From NCBI RefSeq assembly GCF_003710105.1, contig NZ_CP033325.1, positions 3,286,001-3,350,000 on the forward strand: DNA of 64,000 bases. The letters run 5' to 3'. The position numbers and the translations under genes are program-made. The notes under the pieces are model-generated. The model searched no databases. It was not told the origin of the DNA and saw nothing but the letters and a program-made list of their open reading frames with translations. Shown here one piece after another: positions 1 to 8,809 of the stretch (the first letter of the stretch is position 1; each line of letters opens with the position of its first letter). This DNA comes from Georgenia faecalis. GTDB lineage: Bacteria; Actinomycetota; Actinomycetes; Actinomycetales; Actinomycetaceae.

Positions 1-983
1 ACCGCGTCGAGCACGCGGTCGAGCCCGGGCAGGTACTCCTCCTCGTGGACCGAGGCGGGGTAGGGCATGTGGAACCCGCCCACCCGCAGCACGGGGGCCT
101 CGAGGTCGTAGAAGCACTGCTCGCCGATGCGGGCGGCGAGCTCGGCACCCGCCCCGAAGAACACGGGGGCCTCGTGGGCGACGACGAGCCGGCCCGTCCG
201 GCGCACCGACGCCGCGACCGTGGCGACGTCGAGCGGGGAGATGGACCGCAGGTCGATGACCTCGAGGCTGTGGCCCTCCTGCTCGGCGGCGTCGGCGGCC
301 GCGAGGAGCGTCTTCACGGTCGGGCCGTAGCCCGCAAGGGTGACGTCGGTGCCGGGGCGGACCACCCGGGCCGCGTGCAGCCCGGTGCTCACCGCCTCCT
401 CGGACAGGTCCACCGGCGCCTCGACGTCGACCTCCGCCTTGTCCCAGTAGCGGGCCTTGGGCTCGAAGAAGAGCACCGGGTCAGGAGAGGCGATGGCCTG
501 CTGGATCATCGTGAAGGCGTCCGCCGGGGCCGCCGGGGAGATGACCCGCAGGCCCGCGGTGTGGGCGAAGAGCGCCTCGGGCGACTCGCTGTGGTGCTCG
601 ATCGCCCCGATCCCGCCGCCGTAGGGCACGCGGATCACCACGGGCATCGGCACGCGCCCGCCGGAGCGGTAGGTGAGCTTGGCGAGCTGCGTGGTGATCT
701 GGTCGAAGCCGGGGAAGATGAACCCGTCGAACTGGATCTCGCACACCGGCCGGTACCCGGCCATGGCCAGGCCGACGGCGGTGCCGATGATGCCCGACTC
801 CGCGAGCGGGGTGTCGACGACCCGCTGGGGGCCGAACTCCCGGTGCAGGCCGTCGGTGACCCGGAAGACGCCACCCAGCGGCCCGATGTCCTCGCCCATG
901 AGGAGGACCTTGGGGTCGCGCCGCATCGCCGCGCGCAGACCGGCGTTGATCGCCTTCGCCAGCGGGGTCCCGGCCGCCCTCAC
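1..983 (-). CDS. pdhB: 2-oxoacid (pyruvate / branched-chain) dehydrogenase E1 component, beta subunit; 3' end cut by window edge
   Basis: Beta subunit of the thiamine-diphosphate-dependent E1 of a 2-oxoacid dehydrogenase complex, which decarboxylates pyruvate or a branched-chain 2-oxoacid in the cytoplasm. The N-terminus (RAAGTPLAKAINAGLRAAM, then LMGEDIG) and the C-terminal PYPASVHEEEYLPGLDRVLDA are typical of the family. About 327 codons are present and family members have about 330, so only some ten residues lie outside the window. The GTG start at 983 overlaps the stop of the alpha gene (GTGA), implying translational coupling. The sequence does not decide between pyruvate and branched-chain substrates; an E2 gene would be expected beyond position 1. 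Confidence 0.9.
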   Translation of the reverse strand, partial: MRAAGTPLAKAINAGLRAAMRRDPKVLLMGEDIGPLGGVFRVTDGLHREFGPQRVVDTPLAESGIIGTAVGLAMAGYRPVCEIQFDGFIFPGFDQITTQLAKLTYRSGGRVPMPVVIRVPYGGGIGAIEHHSESPEALFAHTAGLRVISPAAPADAFTMIQQAIASPDPVLFFEPKARYWDKAEVDVEAPVDLSEEAVSTGLHAARVVRPGTDVTLAGYGPTVKTLLAAADAAEQEGHSLEVIDLRSISPLDVATVAASVRRTGRLVVAHEAPVFFGAGAELAARIGEQCFYDLEAPVLRVGGFHMPYPASVHEEEYLPGLDRVLDA

Positions 984-2203
984 AGCGCCACCGCCGCCCG
1001 CGCGTCGGACACCGGCGCGTGGAGCTCGTCGTCTCGGGTCGGCTCGGCGAAGGACGCCTGGTAGGCCTCGAACGCGGCGCGCTCCTCCTCGACGAGGGGG
1101 TGGCGGGCGGCGTAGACGGACTCGAACATCGCCGTCGCCGGGGAGGCCGTGAGGGCGCGGCAGTACTCCCGGGTGCTGCGGCCCAGCTCCTCCGCCTCGG
1201 CCTCGACCGCGGCGAAGAACTCGGCGTCGGCGCGGCCCGCGCGGCCGAGGTAGGCGCGCACGCGGTCGATGGGGTCCCGCTGACGCCAGGACTCCTCCTC
1301 CTCGCGGGTGCGGTAGCGGGTGGGGTCGTCCGAGGTCGTGTGGGCGCCCATCCGGTACGTGTAGGCCTCGATGAAGGTGGGTCCCCCGCCGCTGCGGGCC
1401 CGGTCCAGGGCCTCCGCGGTGACGGCGTAGGTGGCGAGGACGTCGTTGCCGTCGACCCGGACGGAGGGGATGCCCACCCCGTCGCCGCGGCGGGAGAGCG
1501 GCACGCGCGCCTGACCGGCCGTGGGGACGGAGATCGCCCACTGGTTGTTCTGGCAGACGAAGACCACCGGGGCGTTGGTGACGGCGGCGAAGACCATGGC
1601 CTCGTGGACGTCCCCCTGGGACGTCGCCCCGTCGCCGACGTAGACGACGACGGCGCGGTCGCGGTCCGGCTCGCCCGTGCCGACGTCGCCGTCGCGCTGG
1701 ACACCCATGGCGTAGCCCGTGGCGTGCAGGGCGTGAGAGCCGATGACGAAGCTGTAGAGGTGGAAGTTGTGCGCCTTCGGGTCCCACCCGCCGTGCTCGA
1801 TGCCGCGGAAGACCCGCAGCAGTGCGCGGACGTCGAGCCCCCGGGTGAGGGCGACGCCGTGCTCGCGGTAGGAGGGGAAGACGAAGTCCTGGGCGGCGAG
1901 GGCGCGGCCCGAGCCGACCTGGGCCGCCTCCTGGCCCAGGCTCGGGGGCCACAGGCCCAGCTCGCCCTGACGCTGGAGCGACGTCGCCTCCGCGTCGAAG
2001 CGCCGGGTGAGGACCATGTCGCGGTAGAGGCCGCGGACGGCGTCGTCGTCGAGGTGGGCCGCCCAGCCGGCGTAACGAGGGTGGTCGAGGCGGCGACCCT
2101 GGGGATCGAGCAGCTGTACGAGCGTGTCGGGATCGGCCGACGTGCTCGTCGTGACCGGCGTCGGGTGGGTGTCCGTGGTGCTGGATACGTCCATCGTGGT
2201 CAC
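980..2203 (-). CDS. pdhA: 2-oxoacid (pyruvate / branched-chain) dehydrogenase E1 component, alpha subunit
   Basis: Alpha subunit of the thiamine-diphosphate-dependent E1 enzyme; it carries the cofactor-binding segment and pairs with the beta subunit encoded directly downstream with a 4-nt overlap. The ThDP motif is visible as GDGATSQGD followed by CQNNQWAISVP, and the substrate-side stretch FPSYREHGVALTRG is intact. Length (407 aa) is normal, with a Ser/Thr-rich N-terminal extension. The start is undecided: GTG at 2203 lies only 3 nt from a GAGGAG Shine-Dalgarno, ATG at 2194 lies 12 nt from it. Two adjacent palindromes just upstream suggest a local repressor. The pyruvate assignment is the family default; branched-chain 2-oxoacids are possible. 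Confidence 0.9.
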   Translation of the reverse strand: MTTMDVSSTTDTHPTPVTTSTSADPDTLVQLLDPQGRRLDHPRYAGWAAHLDDDAVRGLYRDMVLTRRFDAEATSLQRQGELGLWPPSLGQEAAQVGSGRALAAQDFVFPSYREHGVALTRGLDVRALLRVFRGIEHGGWDPKAHNFHLYSFVIGSHALHATGYAMGVQRDGDVGTGEPDRDRAVVVYVGDGATSQGDVHEAMVFAAVTNAPVVFVCQNNQWAISVPTAGQARVPLSRRGDGVGIPSVRVDGNDVLATYAVTAEALDRARSGGGPTFIEAYTYRMGAHTTSDDPTRYRTREEEESWRQRDPIDRVRAYLGRAGRADAEFFAAVEAEAEELGRSTREYCRALTASPATAMFESVYAARHPLVEEERAAFEAYQASFAEPTRDDELHAPVSDARAAVAL

Positions 2204-2235
2204 GCGCTCCTCGGTTCCGGGGGTCGGGCCTCGAA

Positions 2236-2264
2236 CCTACGCCAGCGTAGGCTACGGATCCGTA
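2236..2264 (-). promoter_or_regulatory. two adjacent palindromes upstream of the E1 operon (candidate repressor operator)
   Basis: Positions 2236-2251 read CCTACGCCAGCGTAGG, a 7-bp perfect inverted repeat around 2 nt. Positions 2253-2264 read TACGGATCCGTA, a perfect 12-bp palindrome. They lie 33-61 bp upstream of the E1 alpha start. Tandem palindromes of this size are typical operators for dimeric regulators such as the TetR family. No obvious regulator gene is adjacent, so the binder is unknown. Confidence 0.5.
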
Positions 2265-2391
2265 ACCCGCCGTTGTAGGGCGCCCACAGATCTGCGCGGC
2301 GCTGGTTGTCCGCGCCGCTCCCCGCGGCCCGCCGCTGCGGGCCCCCTCGCTCCCGTAAGCCCGCGCGTCGCGCCGCCAGGCCGGCGCGCCG

Positions 2392-3474
2392 TCAGCGCAG
2401 GGCAGCCTGCTGCCGCCAGGCACCGGCCACGGCGAGGAAGGCGTCGTTGGCCTCGTGATCGCCGATGCTCACCCGGACGCCGTCGCCGGCGAAACCGCGG
2501 ACGAGGACGCCCTCGCGCGCCGCCTCCTGCGCGAACGCGAGCGCCCGGCGGCCGAGGGGCAGCCAGACGAAGTTGCCCTGGGCGTCCGGCACCGTCCAGC
2601 CCTGCTCGGCGAGCGCCGCGAGCACGCGCCCCCGCTCGGCGACGATGTGCTCGACCCGCTCGGCGAGCGCGTCCTCGGCCCGCAGCGAGACCCGGGCGGC
2701 GACCTGGGCGAGGGCGTTGACCCCGAACGGCGTCGAGACCGCCCGCAGGCCGCGGACGAGCCGGGGCCGGGCGACGGCGTACCCCACCCGGAGGCCGGCG
2801 AGCCCGTACGCCTTGGAGAAGGTCCGGAGCAGGACGACGTTCTTGTGGTCGGCGACGAGGGCGAGCCCGTCGACGACGTCGGGGTCCCGGACGAACTCCA
2901 CATAGGCCTCGTCGAGCACGACGAGCACCTCGCGCGGGACCCGCGCCAGGAACGCGCGCACCTCGGCCTCGTGCAGCGCCGGGCCGGTGGGGTTGTTGGG
3001 GCTGCACAGGAGGACGGCGCGGGTGCGCGGGGTCACGGCCTCGGCCATGGCGTCGAGGTCGTGCCGCCCGTCGGCGGTCAGCGGGACCGGGACGGAGCGG
3101 GCCCCGGCCACCCGCACGGCGATGGGGTAGGCCTCGAAGCTGCGCCACGCGTGGACCACCTCGTCGCCGGGGACGCACGCGGCCCGCAGGAGCGTCTCGA
3201 GGACCGCGACCGATCCGTTCCCGACGACGACCCGGTCCGCGCCGACGCCGAGCCGCTCAGCGAGCGCGGCGACGAGGCCGGTGGCGGCCATGTCGGGGTA
3301 GCGGTTGAGGTCCGCGGCGGCGTCGGCGACGGCCGCGACCACGCCCGGCAGGGGCGGGTAGGGGTTCTCGTTCGAGGACAGCTTGAACGTCGCCGCCCCC
3401 GCCGGTGGGCGCTCACCGGGGACGTAGGCGGGCAGCTCGTCGAGGTCGGCGCGCAGCCGGAACGCAGGGGCCAT
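2392..3474 (-). CDS. hisC: histidinol-phosphate / aromatic amino acid aminotransferase (class I/II, PLP)
   Basis: PLP-dependent aminotransferase of the HisC/Pat family, 360 aa, which transfers amino groups to imidazole-acetol phosphate (histidine synthesis) or aromatic 2-oxoacids. Seen: the N-terminal KLSSNENPYPP substrate loop, CSPNNPTG, LDEAYVEF and the PLP lysine in TFSKAYGLAGLRVGY, all family hallmarks. No other his gene is nearby, so a role as the second actinobacterial copy (Pat, phenylalanine/tyrosine transamination) is as likely as histidine synthesis. It reads in the same direction as the E1 genes, 188 bp upstream of them. The start at 3474 has no clear Shine-Dalgarno; CATCCT lies 6 nt before the ATG, so the mRNA may be leaderless. 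Confidence 0.88.
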   Translation of the reverse strand: MAPAFRLRADLDELPAYVPGERPPAGAATFKLSSNENPYPPLPGVVAAVADAAADLNRYPDMAATGLVAALAERLGVGADRVVVGNGSVAVLETLLRAACVPGDEVVHAWRSFEAYPIAVRVAGARSVPVPLTADGRHDLDAMAEAVTPRTRAVLLCSPNNPTGPALHEAEVRAFLARVPREVLVVLDEAYVEFVRDPDVVDGLALVADHKNVVLLRTFSKAYGLAGLRVGYAVARPRLVRGLRAVSTPFGVNALAQVAARVSLRAEDALAERVEHIVAERGRVLAALAEQGWTVPDAQGNFVWLPLGRRALAFAQEAAREGVLVRGFAGDGVRVSIGDHEANDAFLAVAGAWRQQAALR

Positions 3475-3523
3475 AGGTCAAGGATGCCCGTCGTCGGAGG
3501 GTGAGAGGTGCAACGATCGGCAC

Positions 3524-3901
3524 ATGGGCTTCCTCATCCAGCTGGTTCTCAACGGCATCGCGCTCTGGTTGTGCGCGTGGCTGCTCGACGGCGTCTCGAT
3601 CACCCAGGCCGCGACGGCCGGGGAGCAGGTGGTCGTGGTCCTCGTCGTCTCCTTCATCTTCACCGTGGTCAACGCCGTCATTAAACCCGTCGTGAAGTTC
3701 TTCTCACTGCCGTTGACGATCCTCACGTTCGGGCTCTTCACGCTCGTCATCAACGCGCTCATGATCCTCCTCACGAGCTGGATCACCGGGCTGATCGGCT
3801 GGGGGCTGCACGTCGACGGGTTCTGGTGGGCCGTCGGGGCGGGCCTCGTCATCTCCATCATCACCTGGGTGCTCAGCGCGCTGGTGCCCGCCGACCACTG
3901 A
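3524..3901 (+). CDS. phage-holin-like 4-TM membrane protein (holin superfamily IV)
   Basis: Small integral membrane protein, 125 aa, with four predicted transmembrane helices (about residues 1-22, 33-55, 60-85 and 95-120). The hallmark stretch NAVIKPVVKFFSLPLTILTF followed by GLFTLVINALM identifies the family, named after phage holins but widespread in actinobacterial chromosomes with no prophage. Its function is unknown. It is divergent from the hisC-like gene and convergent with the serine hydrolase, whose stop lies 4 bp away. There are no phage genes around it, so it should not be read as prophage evidence. Confidence 0.85.
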   Translation: MGFLIQLVLNGIALWLCAWLLDGVSITQAATAGEQVVVVLVVSFIFTVVNAVIKPVVKFFSLPLTILTFGLFTLVINALMILLTSWITGLIGWGLHVDGFWWAVGAGLVISIITWVLSALVPADH

Positions 3902-3904
3902 CGC

Positions 3905-5434
3905 TCAGCCGTCCGGCACCCGGCGGACCTGGAACACCGTCGAGGTGACCACGGTGCCGGGCGCGCCGGACGCCTCGGCCAGGCGCTCGGACCACACCCG
4001 TACCGAGACGTCGCCGCTCGCCTCGGCGAGGTCCGCCGTCTGCGCGTACGTGGTGACGGCGTGCGCCTCGGAGAACCCGACGTCGGTGCGGTGCGGCCCG
4101 GCGTGCCCGGCCGTGAGGGAGCGCGCCACCGTGGTGCGACGGGGCTCCGCCGGGTTGGGCGTGCCGTCGAGCCCGGGGATGACGTCCTCGAGGTGCTCGA
4201 GGCTGAGGACGTGCGCGCGGGGCGGGGTGGGCATGTGGGCCGCCGGGCTGCCCGCGGTGAGGACGGCCGCGACCGTGTAGCGGGTGGCGAACACCGGGTC
4301 CGCGGCCAGGCGCATCGCCGTCAACCCGCCCTGGCTGTGACCGACGAGCGTCACCTCCTCCCCGGCGGCGATCCCCGCCTGGTCCATGGCCCGCGCCACG
4401 CCCTCCTCGGCGTCGCTGGGCAGGCCGACGAACGCCTCGGCGTTGGTGAGGTTGTCCAGCGGGTTGGACCCGCCGCCGCCCTGGTGCTGCGTGCCGGGGA
4501 CGAGCACCGTCCAGGTCCGGCGCCCGTCGGGGTGCTCGACCCGGCGGACCTCCACCGTGCCCGGTCGCCCGCCCGCCGCGGGCGCGAGGCGGTCCATCGC
4601 CCGGAGCAGGTCCCCGCCGCCGCTCGCCGGGGGGACCTCGCGCGGCGGGAGCACGGGCGTCACCTCCACCGCGTGGTCGCCCCGGGGCCCGCCGACGACG
4701 ACGGCGGGCAGGGCCTGCAGCGCGAGCGCGACGGGGAGGAGGGCGCGCTGCTCCGGGCTGAGGTCGCCCAGCGGGAGGCCGGCGAGCTCCGCCCCGTCCG
4801 GCAGGGCGAACCACGGCAGGTAGTGCTGCAGCTCGGCGGCGGCCTCCCGCACCGTGCGCTGGGTGGCGAGGCCGTGAGGCACGCGCGAGCCCGGCGGGCC
4901 CTCGGGCAGCGGGAGCGCGTCGAGGGCGGCCGCGAGCGCCGACCGTCCCGGCACGAGGCCCAGGGGCAGGTCGCCCAGCATCCGCACGCTCACCAGGGCC
5001 GGGCCGAGGGACCGTGAGAGCACGAGGTGCGGGGTGCGGACCCGGGCGGCGAACGCCGACCACGACGGCGTGGCCGGCGACCCGAACGGGGCGCGAGAGG
5101 CCCCCTCCGCCTCCTCGTAGGCCATCCGCGCCTGCCGCAGGCTCCCCTCCAGCTCGGCGACGACCGGCTCCAGCGAGGAGAAGCTGCCCGGCCCGTCGAC
5201 GGCCGCCTCGACGAGGCCGATCGCCCACTCGGCGCGCTGCGGCACCCATTGGCCGTCCCAGCGCAGGTGACCCCGCGCCCGCAGCAACGACGTCCGGCCG
5301 AGGTCGAGGACCCGGCCCGCCTCGGCGAGGCGTTCCTCCAGGGCGCGCAGCTCGTCGGTGTCCACCTGGGTGCGCCCGAACCCGCCCGTGACGATGACGG
5401 CCGCGGCGGAGGGCTCCGGCCGGTCGCGGCTCAT
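3905..5434 (-). CDS. alpha/beta-fold serine hydrolase with helical N-terminal region
   Basis: Protein of 509 aa. The C-terminal third has an alpha/beta hydrolase core: the nucleophile elbow GHSQGG with Ser367, an acid candidate Asp417 (LEDVIPG) and His458 (SEAHAVTTY), the right order and spacing for a catalytic triad. The N-terminal 150 residues are Ala/Glu/Arg-rich and helical, like the packing domain of WXG100-linked hydrolases. No signal peptide is visible. Its ATG overlaps the stop of the upstream WXG100-like gene (ATGA), so the two are translationally coupled and probably interact. A lipase or esterase role is possible; type VII export is inferred only from the partner. The substrate is unknown. 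Confidence 0.75.
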   Translation of the reverse strand: MSRDRPEPSAAAVIVTGGFGRTQVDTDELRALEERLAEAGRVLDLGRTSLLRARGHLRWDGQWVPQRAEWAIGLVEAAVDGPGSFSSLEPVVAELEGSLRQARMAYEEAEGASRAPFGSPATPSWSAFAARVRTPHLVLSRSLGPALVSVRMLGDLPLGLVPGRSALAAALDALPLPEGPPGSRVPHGLATQRTVREAAAELQHYLPWFALPDGAELAGLPLGDLSPEQRALLPVALALQALPAVVVGGPRGDHAVEVTPVLPPREVPPASGGGDLLRAMDRLAPAAGGRPGTVEVRRVEHPDGRRTWTVLVPGTQHQGGGGSNPLDNLTNAEAFVGLPSDAEEGVARAMDQAGIAAGEEVTLVGHSQGGLTAMRLAADPVFATRYTVAAVLTAGSPAAHMPTPPRAHVLSLEHLEDVIPGLDGTPNPAEPRRTTVARSLTAGHAGPHRTDVGFSEAHAVTTYAQTADLAEASGDVSVRVWSERLAEASGAPGTVVTSTVFQVRRVPDG

Positions 5435-5715
5435 CCGGCGTCACCGGCCCGGTCGAGGGCGACCTCGCGCGCGACGACGACGGCGGCGGTGCGGGCGTCG
5501 TCGACGAGGCCCTCCAGCCGGTGCGAGCCCCCGAGCAGCTCCATGAGGCGTGCGGTGAAGGCGTCGGCGGCGACGCCGACCCACGCGTGCGGGACCGCGG
5601 ACCGCAGCGCGTCCTGGACGACGCCGAGCGCCGCGCGTGCCGCGTCGACGTCGGCCAGCGCCTCGCTCGAGGTGTCCCACGAGGCCGCCCCCCAGCCCCA
5701 TGCCGGCTCTCCCAT
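5431..5715 (-). CDS. WXG100-like small helical protein, partner of the serine hydrolase
   Basis: Small protein of 94 aa predicted to form two helices joined by a turn containing WVG (PHAWVGVAADAF), which matches the WXG signature of type VII secretion (ESX) substrates in length and position. The start at 5715 was chosen over longer in-frame starts because GGAGAGGGGG lies just upstream and coding character begins there. The stop overlaps the hydrolase start by 4 nt. No ESX machinery is in the window, so it could be a secreted partner, a chaperone, or only a structural relative. Confidence 0.7.
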   Translation of the reverse strand: MGEPAWGWGAASWDTSSEALADVDAARAALGVVQDALRSAVPHAWVGVAADAFTARLMELLGGSHRLEGLVDDARTAAVVVAREVALDRAGDAG

Positions 5716-5902
5716 CGCACCCCCTCTCCGCGCTGCCACGCTAGGGACCGCCCCGGTCGCCGAGAGCGGCGCCACGACGCCGCCGGGGACGGCCGGGCCG
5801 ACGGCGCCCCTGTGGAGGACACCGGGACCGCCATCGGGTGCGGCCGGGTCAGGTGTCGCGGCGGGGGTGGAAGACCCCCGGGATCCGGGCGAGAATGCCG
5901 CC

Positions 5903-6424
5903 ATGAGCCCCCGTCCCTACACCGTCTCCTTCGTCTGCACCGGGAACATCTGCCGCTCCCCCATCGGCGAGGTGGTGCTGCGCGACCTGCTGACCCAGGC
6001 CGACCTGCCCATGCCGGTGTCCGTCATCTCCGCCGGCACGGGCGACTGGCACGTGGGCGGCCCCGCGGACCCGCGGGCCCTCGCCACGCTCACCGAGTTC
6101 GGGCACGACGGCGCGGCGCACCGGGCGCGCCAGTTCACCCGGGACAGCTTCGCCGAGGCCGACCTCGTCCTCGCGCTCGACCGCAGCCACGAGCAGGCGC
6201 TGCGCCGGATGGCGCCGACCCCCGAGGACGCCGCGAAGGTGCGGCTGCTGCGCTCCTTCGACCCGGACGCCGTCGCCGCCGGCGAGCTCGAGGTCGACGA
6301 CCCGTACTTCGGCGAGGACGCCGGGTTCCGGCGGACCTACGAGGAGGTCCTCGCCGCGTGCCACGGCGTCGTCGAGCACCTGCGCCAGGTGCTGGCGACG
6401 ATGGACGCCGCCGCGGAGCACTGA
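5903..6424 (+). CDS. low-molecular-weight protein-tyrosine phosphatase
   Basis: Cytoplasmic phosphatase that hydrolyses phosphotyrosine through a cysteinyl-phosphate intermediate. The P-loop is intact: CTGNICRS with nucleophile Cys12 and Arg18, and the general acid Asp133 sits in VDDPYF. Length is 173 aa, normal for the family. An open frame continues upstream, but the ATG at 5903 precedes the conserved N-terminus and is preferred. It is followed after 4 bp by a fructosamine-kinase gene, so the two are co-transcribed. Arsenate reductase is unlikely because the DPYF acid loop is that of phosphatases. Confidence 0.9.
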   Translation: MSPRPYTVSFVCTGNICRSPIGEVVLRDLLTQADLPMPVSVISAGTGDWHVGGPADPRALATLTEFGHDGAAHRARQFTRDSFAEADLVLALDRSHEQALRRMAPTPEDAAKVRLLRSFDPDAVAAGELEVDDPYFGEDAGFRRTYEEVLAACHGVVEHLRQVLATMDAAAEH

Positions 6425-6428
6425 GGCC

Positions 6429-7241
6429 ATGCGCAAGCGCGGCCGCCCCGCCGCGATCGCCGCGGAGGTCGCCGGCCTGCGCTGGCTCGCCGCGGCTCAC
6501 CCCGGTGGCGGCACGGCCGTCGCGCGGGTCACCGGCCACGGCACGGACTGGCTGGAGACGGCGCACGTCGACCACGCCGCGCCGGACACGGCCGCCGCCG
6601 AGGACTTCGGGCGGAGCCTCGCGCGCACGCACGCCGCCGGGGCGCCGTTCCTCGGGTGCGCGCCGCCCGGCGTCGTCGGGGACGGGGTCATGGGCCGGGC
6701 CCCGCTCGTGCTGCACGCCGACGCCGCCACGGCACCCGCGGCGTGGGGGGAGTTCTACGCGGCGGACCGGCTGCTGCCCTACCTCGAGGGCGCCGTCGGG
6801 AACGGGTCGGTCGACGCGGCGGGCGCGCGCACGATCGAGCGGTGCGCCGAGCGGGTCGCCACCGGCGCCTTCGACGCGCCGCAGCCCGGGCTCGTACGTA
6901 CGCCCGCGGCGCGGCTCCACGGGGACCTGTGGGGCGGGAACGTCCTGTGGACCCGCCGGGCGGGCCCGGCCGACGGCGCGACCTCCGCCGTCGAGGCCGT
7001 CCTCATCGACCCGGCCGCGCACGGCGGGCACGCCGAGTCCGACCTGGCCCAGCTCACCGTGTTCGGCAGCCCGTACCCGGACCGGGTCCTCGCCGCCTAC
7101 GACGAGGTCTCCCCGCTCGCCGACGGCTGGCGCGAGCGCACCGGCCTGCACCAGCTCCACATGGTCCTCGTCCACGCGGCCCTCTTCGGCGGCGGCTACG
7201 GCGCGCACGCGGTGGCGCTGGCGCGCCGCTACGGCGGCTGA
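6429..7241 (+). CDS. fructosamine kinase family protein
   Basis: Kinase-like protein of 270 aa related to fructosamine-3-kinases, which phosphorylate ketosamine adducts on glycated proteins or small molecules so that they decompose. Seen: the catalytic loop HGDLWGGN near residue 164 and the metal-binding IDPAAHGGH, both characteristic. It follows the tyrosine phosphatase gene by 4 bp in an apparent operon that leads on to purB. The biochemical substrate in bacteria is often unknown, so the family name is safer than a specific reaction. Confidence 0.88.
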   Translation: MRKRGRPAAIAAEVAGLRWLAAAHPGGGTAVARVTGHGTDWLETAHVDHAAPDTAAAEDFGRSLARTHAAGAPFLGCAPPGVVGDGVMGRAPLVLHADAATAPAAWGEFYAADRLLPYLEGAVGNGSVDAAGARTIERCAERVATGAFDAPQPGLVRTPAARLHGDLWGGNVLWTRRAGPADGATSAVEAVLIDPAAHGGHAESDLAQLTVFGSPYPDRVLAAYDEVSPLADGWRERTGLHQLHMVLVHAALFGGGYGAHAVALARRYGG

Positions 7242-7312
7242 CGGGCGGGCCGGCCACGCCGGGCTCACGGACGCCCCCGCGCCGGGAGCGGCACCTCTGG
7301 GAGGATGCCGCC

Positions 7313-8758
7313 ATGAGCGCCGAGCCCACTCGCCCCGTCCGCCTCGCCGAGCTGGAGCCCGCCGTCGCGCTCGGCCCGCTCGACGGGCGGTACCGCCCCG
7401 TCGTCGCCCCGCTCGTCGACCACCTGTCCGAGGCCGCGCTCAACCGGGCCCGGCTCCAGGTCGAGGTCGAGTGGCTGGTCCACCTCACCCGCACCGGCGC
7501 CCTGCCCGGCGCCCCGACGCTCACCGACAAGGACGTCGCCTACCTGCGTGGCGTCGTCGCGAGCTTTGGGCAGGCGGAGATCGCCGAGCTGGCGGAGATC
7601 GAGGCGGAGACCCGGCACGACGTCAAGGCGGTCGAGTACTTCCTCAAGCGCCGGCTCGCGGCCGCACCGGAGCACCTCGGCGCCGGGACCGTCCTGCCCG
7701 CGGTGAGCGAGATCGTCCACATCTTCTGCACGAGCGAGGACATCAACAACCTCGCCTACGCGATCGGGGTGCGGGACGCCGTCGAGCAGGTGTGGCTGCC
7801 CGCCGCCACGGCCCTCGTCGACGACGTCGCCGCCCTCGCGCGGGCCCAGGCCGACGTGCCGATGCTCGCCCGCACCCACGGGCAGACCGCCACGCCGACG
7901 ACGCTCGGCAAGGAGCTCGCCGTCTTCGCCGCGCGCCTGCGCCGCCAGCTGCGCCGGGTCGCCGCGGCGGAGTACCTCGGCAAGGCGAACGGGGCGACGG
8001 GCACCTACGGCGCCCACGCCGTCGCCGTCCCCACGACGGACTGGGAGGAGGTCGCGCGCACGTTCGTCGAGCACCTCGGCCTCACGTGGAACCCGCTCAC
8101 CACGCAGATCGAGTCGCACGACTGGCAGGCGGAGCTGTACGCCGACGTCGCGCGCTTCAACCGGGTCCTCCACAACCTCGCCACCGACGTGTGGACGTAC
8201 ATCTCGCTGGGCTACTTCCGCCAGCGGCTCTCCGCGCAGGGCTCCACCGGCTCCTCGACCATGCCGCACAAGGTCAACCCCATCCGCTTCGAGAACGCCG
8301 AGGCCAACCTGGAGATCTCCTCCGCGCTGCTCGACACGCTCGCCGCCACGCTCGTCACCTCCCGGCTCCAGCGCGACCTCACCGACTCCACCACGCAGCG
8401 CAACATCGGCGTGGCGTTCGGTCACTCGCTGCTCGCCATCGACAACGTCCGCCGCGGCCTCGCCGGGCTCGACGTCGACCGCGTGCCGCTCGAGCGCGAC
8501 CTGGACGCCTCGTGGGAGGTGCTGGGGGAAGCGGTGCAGTCGGCGATGCGCGCGGCGTCGGTCGCCGGCGTCGAGGGCATGGCCGACCCGTACGAGCGGC
8601 TCAAGGCCCTCACCCGGGGCCAGCGCGTGGACGCCGCGGCCATGCGGGAGCTCATCGGCGGCCTGGGACTGCCCTCGGACGTCGAGGCCCGCCTGCTCGC
8701 GCTCACGCCCGCCGGGTACACCGGGCTCGCGGCGTCGCTCGTCCGCCACCTCGGCTGA
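7313..8758 (+). CDS. purB: adenylosuccinate lyase
   Basis: Catalyses two steps of purine synthesis: SAICAR to AICAR plus fumarate, and adenylosuccinate to AMP plus fumarate. The fumarase/aspartase signature SSTMPHKVNPIRFENAE near residues 313-325, the catalytic-histidine region ARTHGQTATPTTLGKE and TSEDINNLAYA are all present. The 481-aa length fits the longer, E. coli-like PurB form. The start ATG at 7313 is supported by the conserved PLDGRY N-terminus. The gene is 71 bp downstream of the kinase gene and ends before the copper-operon promoter. Confidence 0.95.
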   Translation: MSAEPTRPVRLAELEPAVALGPLDGRYRPVVAPLVDHLSEAALNRARLQVEVEWLVHLTRTGALPGAPTLTDKDVAYLRGVVASFGQAEIAELAEIEAETRHDVKAVEYFLKRRLAAAPEHLGAGTVLPAVSEIVHIFCTSEDINNLAYAIGVRDAVEQVWLPAATALVDDVAALARAQADVPMLARTHGQTATPTTLGKELAVFAARLRRQLRRVAAAEYLGKANGATGTYGAHAVAVPTTDWEEVARTFVEHLGLTWNPLTTQIESHDWQAELYADVARFNRVLHNLATDVWTYISLGYFRQRLSAQGSTGSSTMPHKVNPIRFENAEANLEISSALLDTLAATLVTSRLQRDLTDSTTQRNIGVAFGHSLLAIDNVRRGLAGLDVDRVPLERDLDASWEVLGEAVQSAMRAASVAGVEGMADPYERLKALTRGQRVDAAAMRELIGGLGLPSDVEARLLALTPAGYTGLAASLVRHLG

Positions 8759-8809
8759 GACCGGCTTCCCTCGGCGCGCTCGGCGCGCTCGGCGAACCCC
8801 TCGGCGGGA

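Noticed and set aside
3524-3901. Phage holin as evidence of a prophage
   Set aside because: The family is named after holins but is a common chromosomal membrane protein; no other phage gene, integrase or att site is seen.
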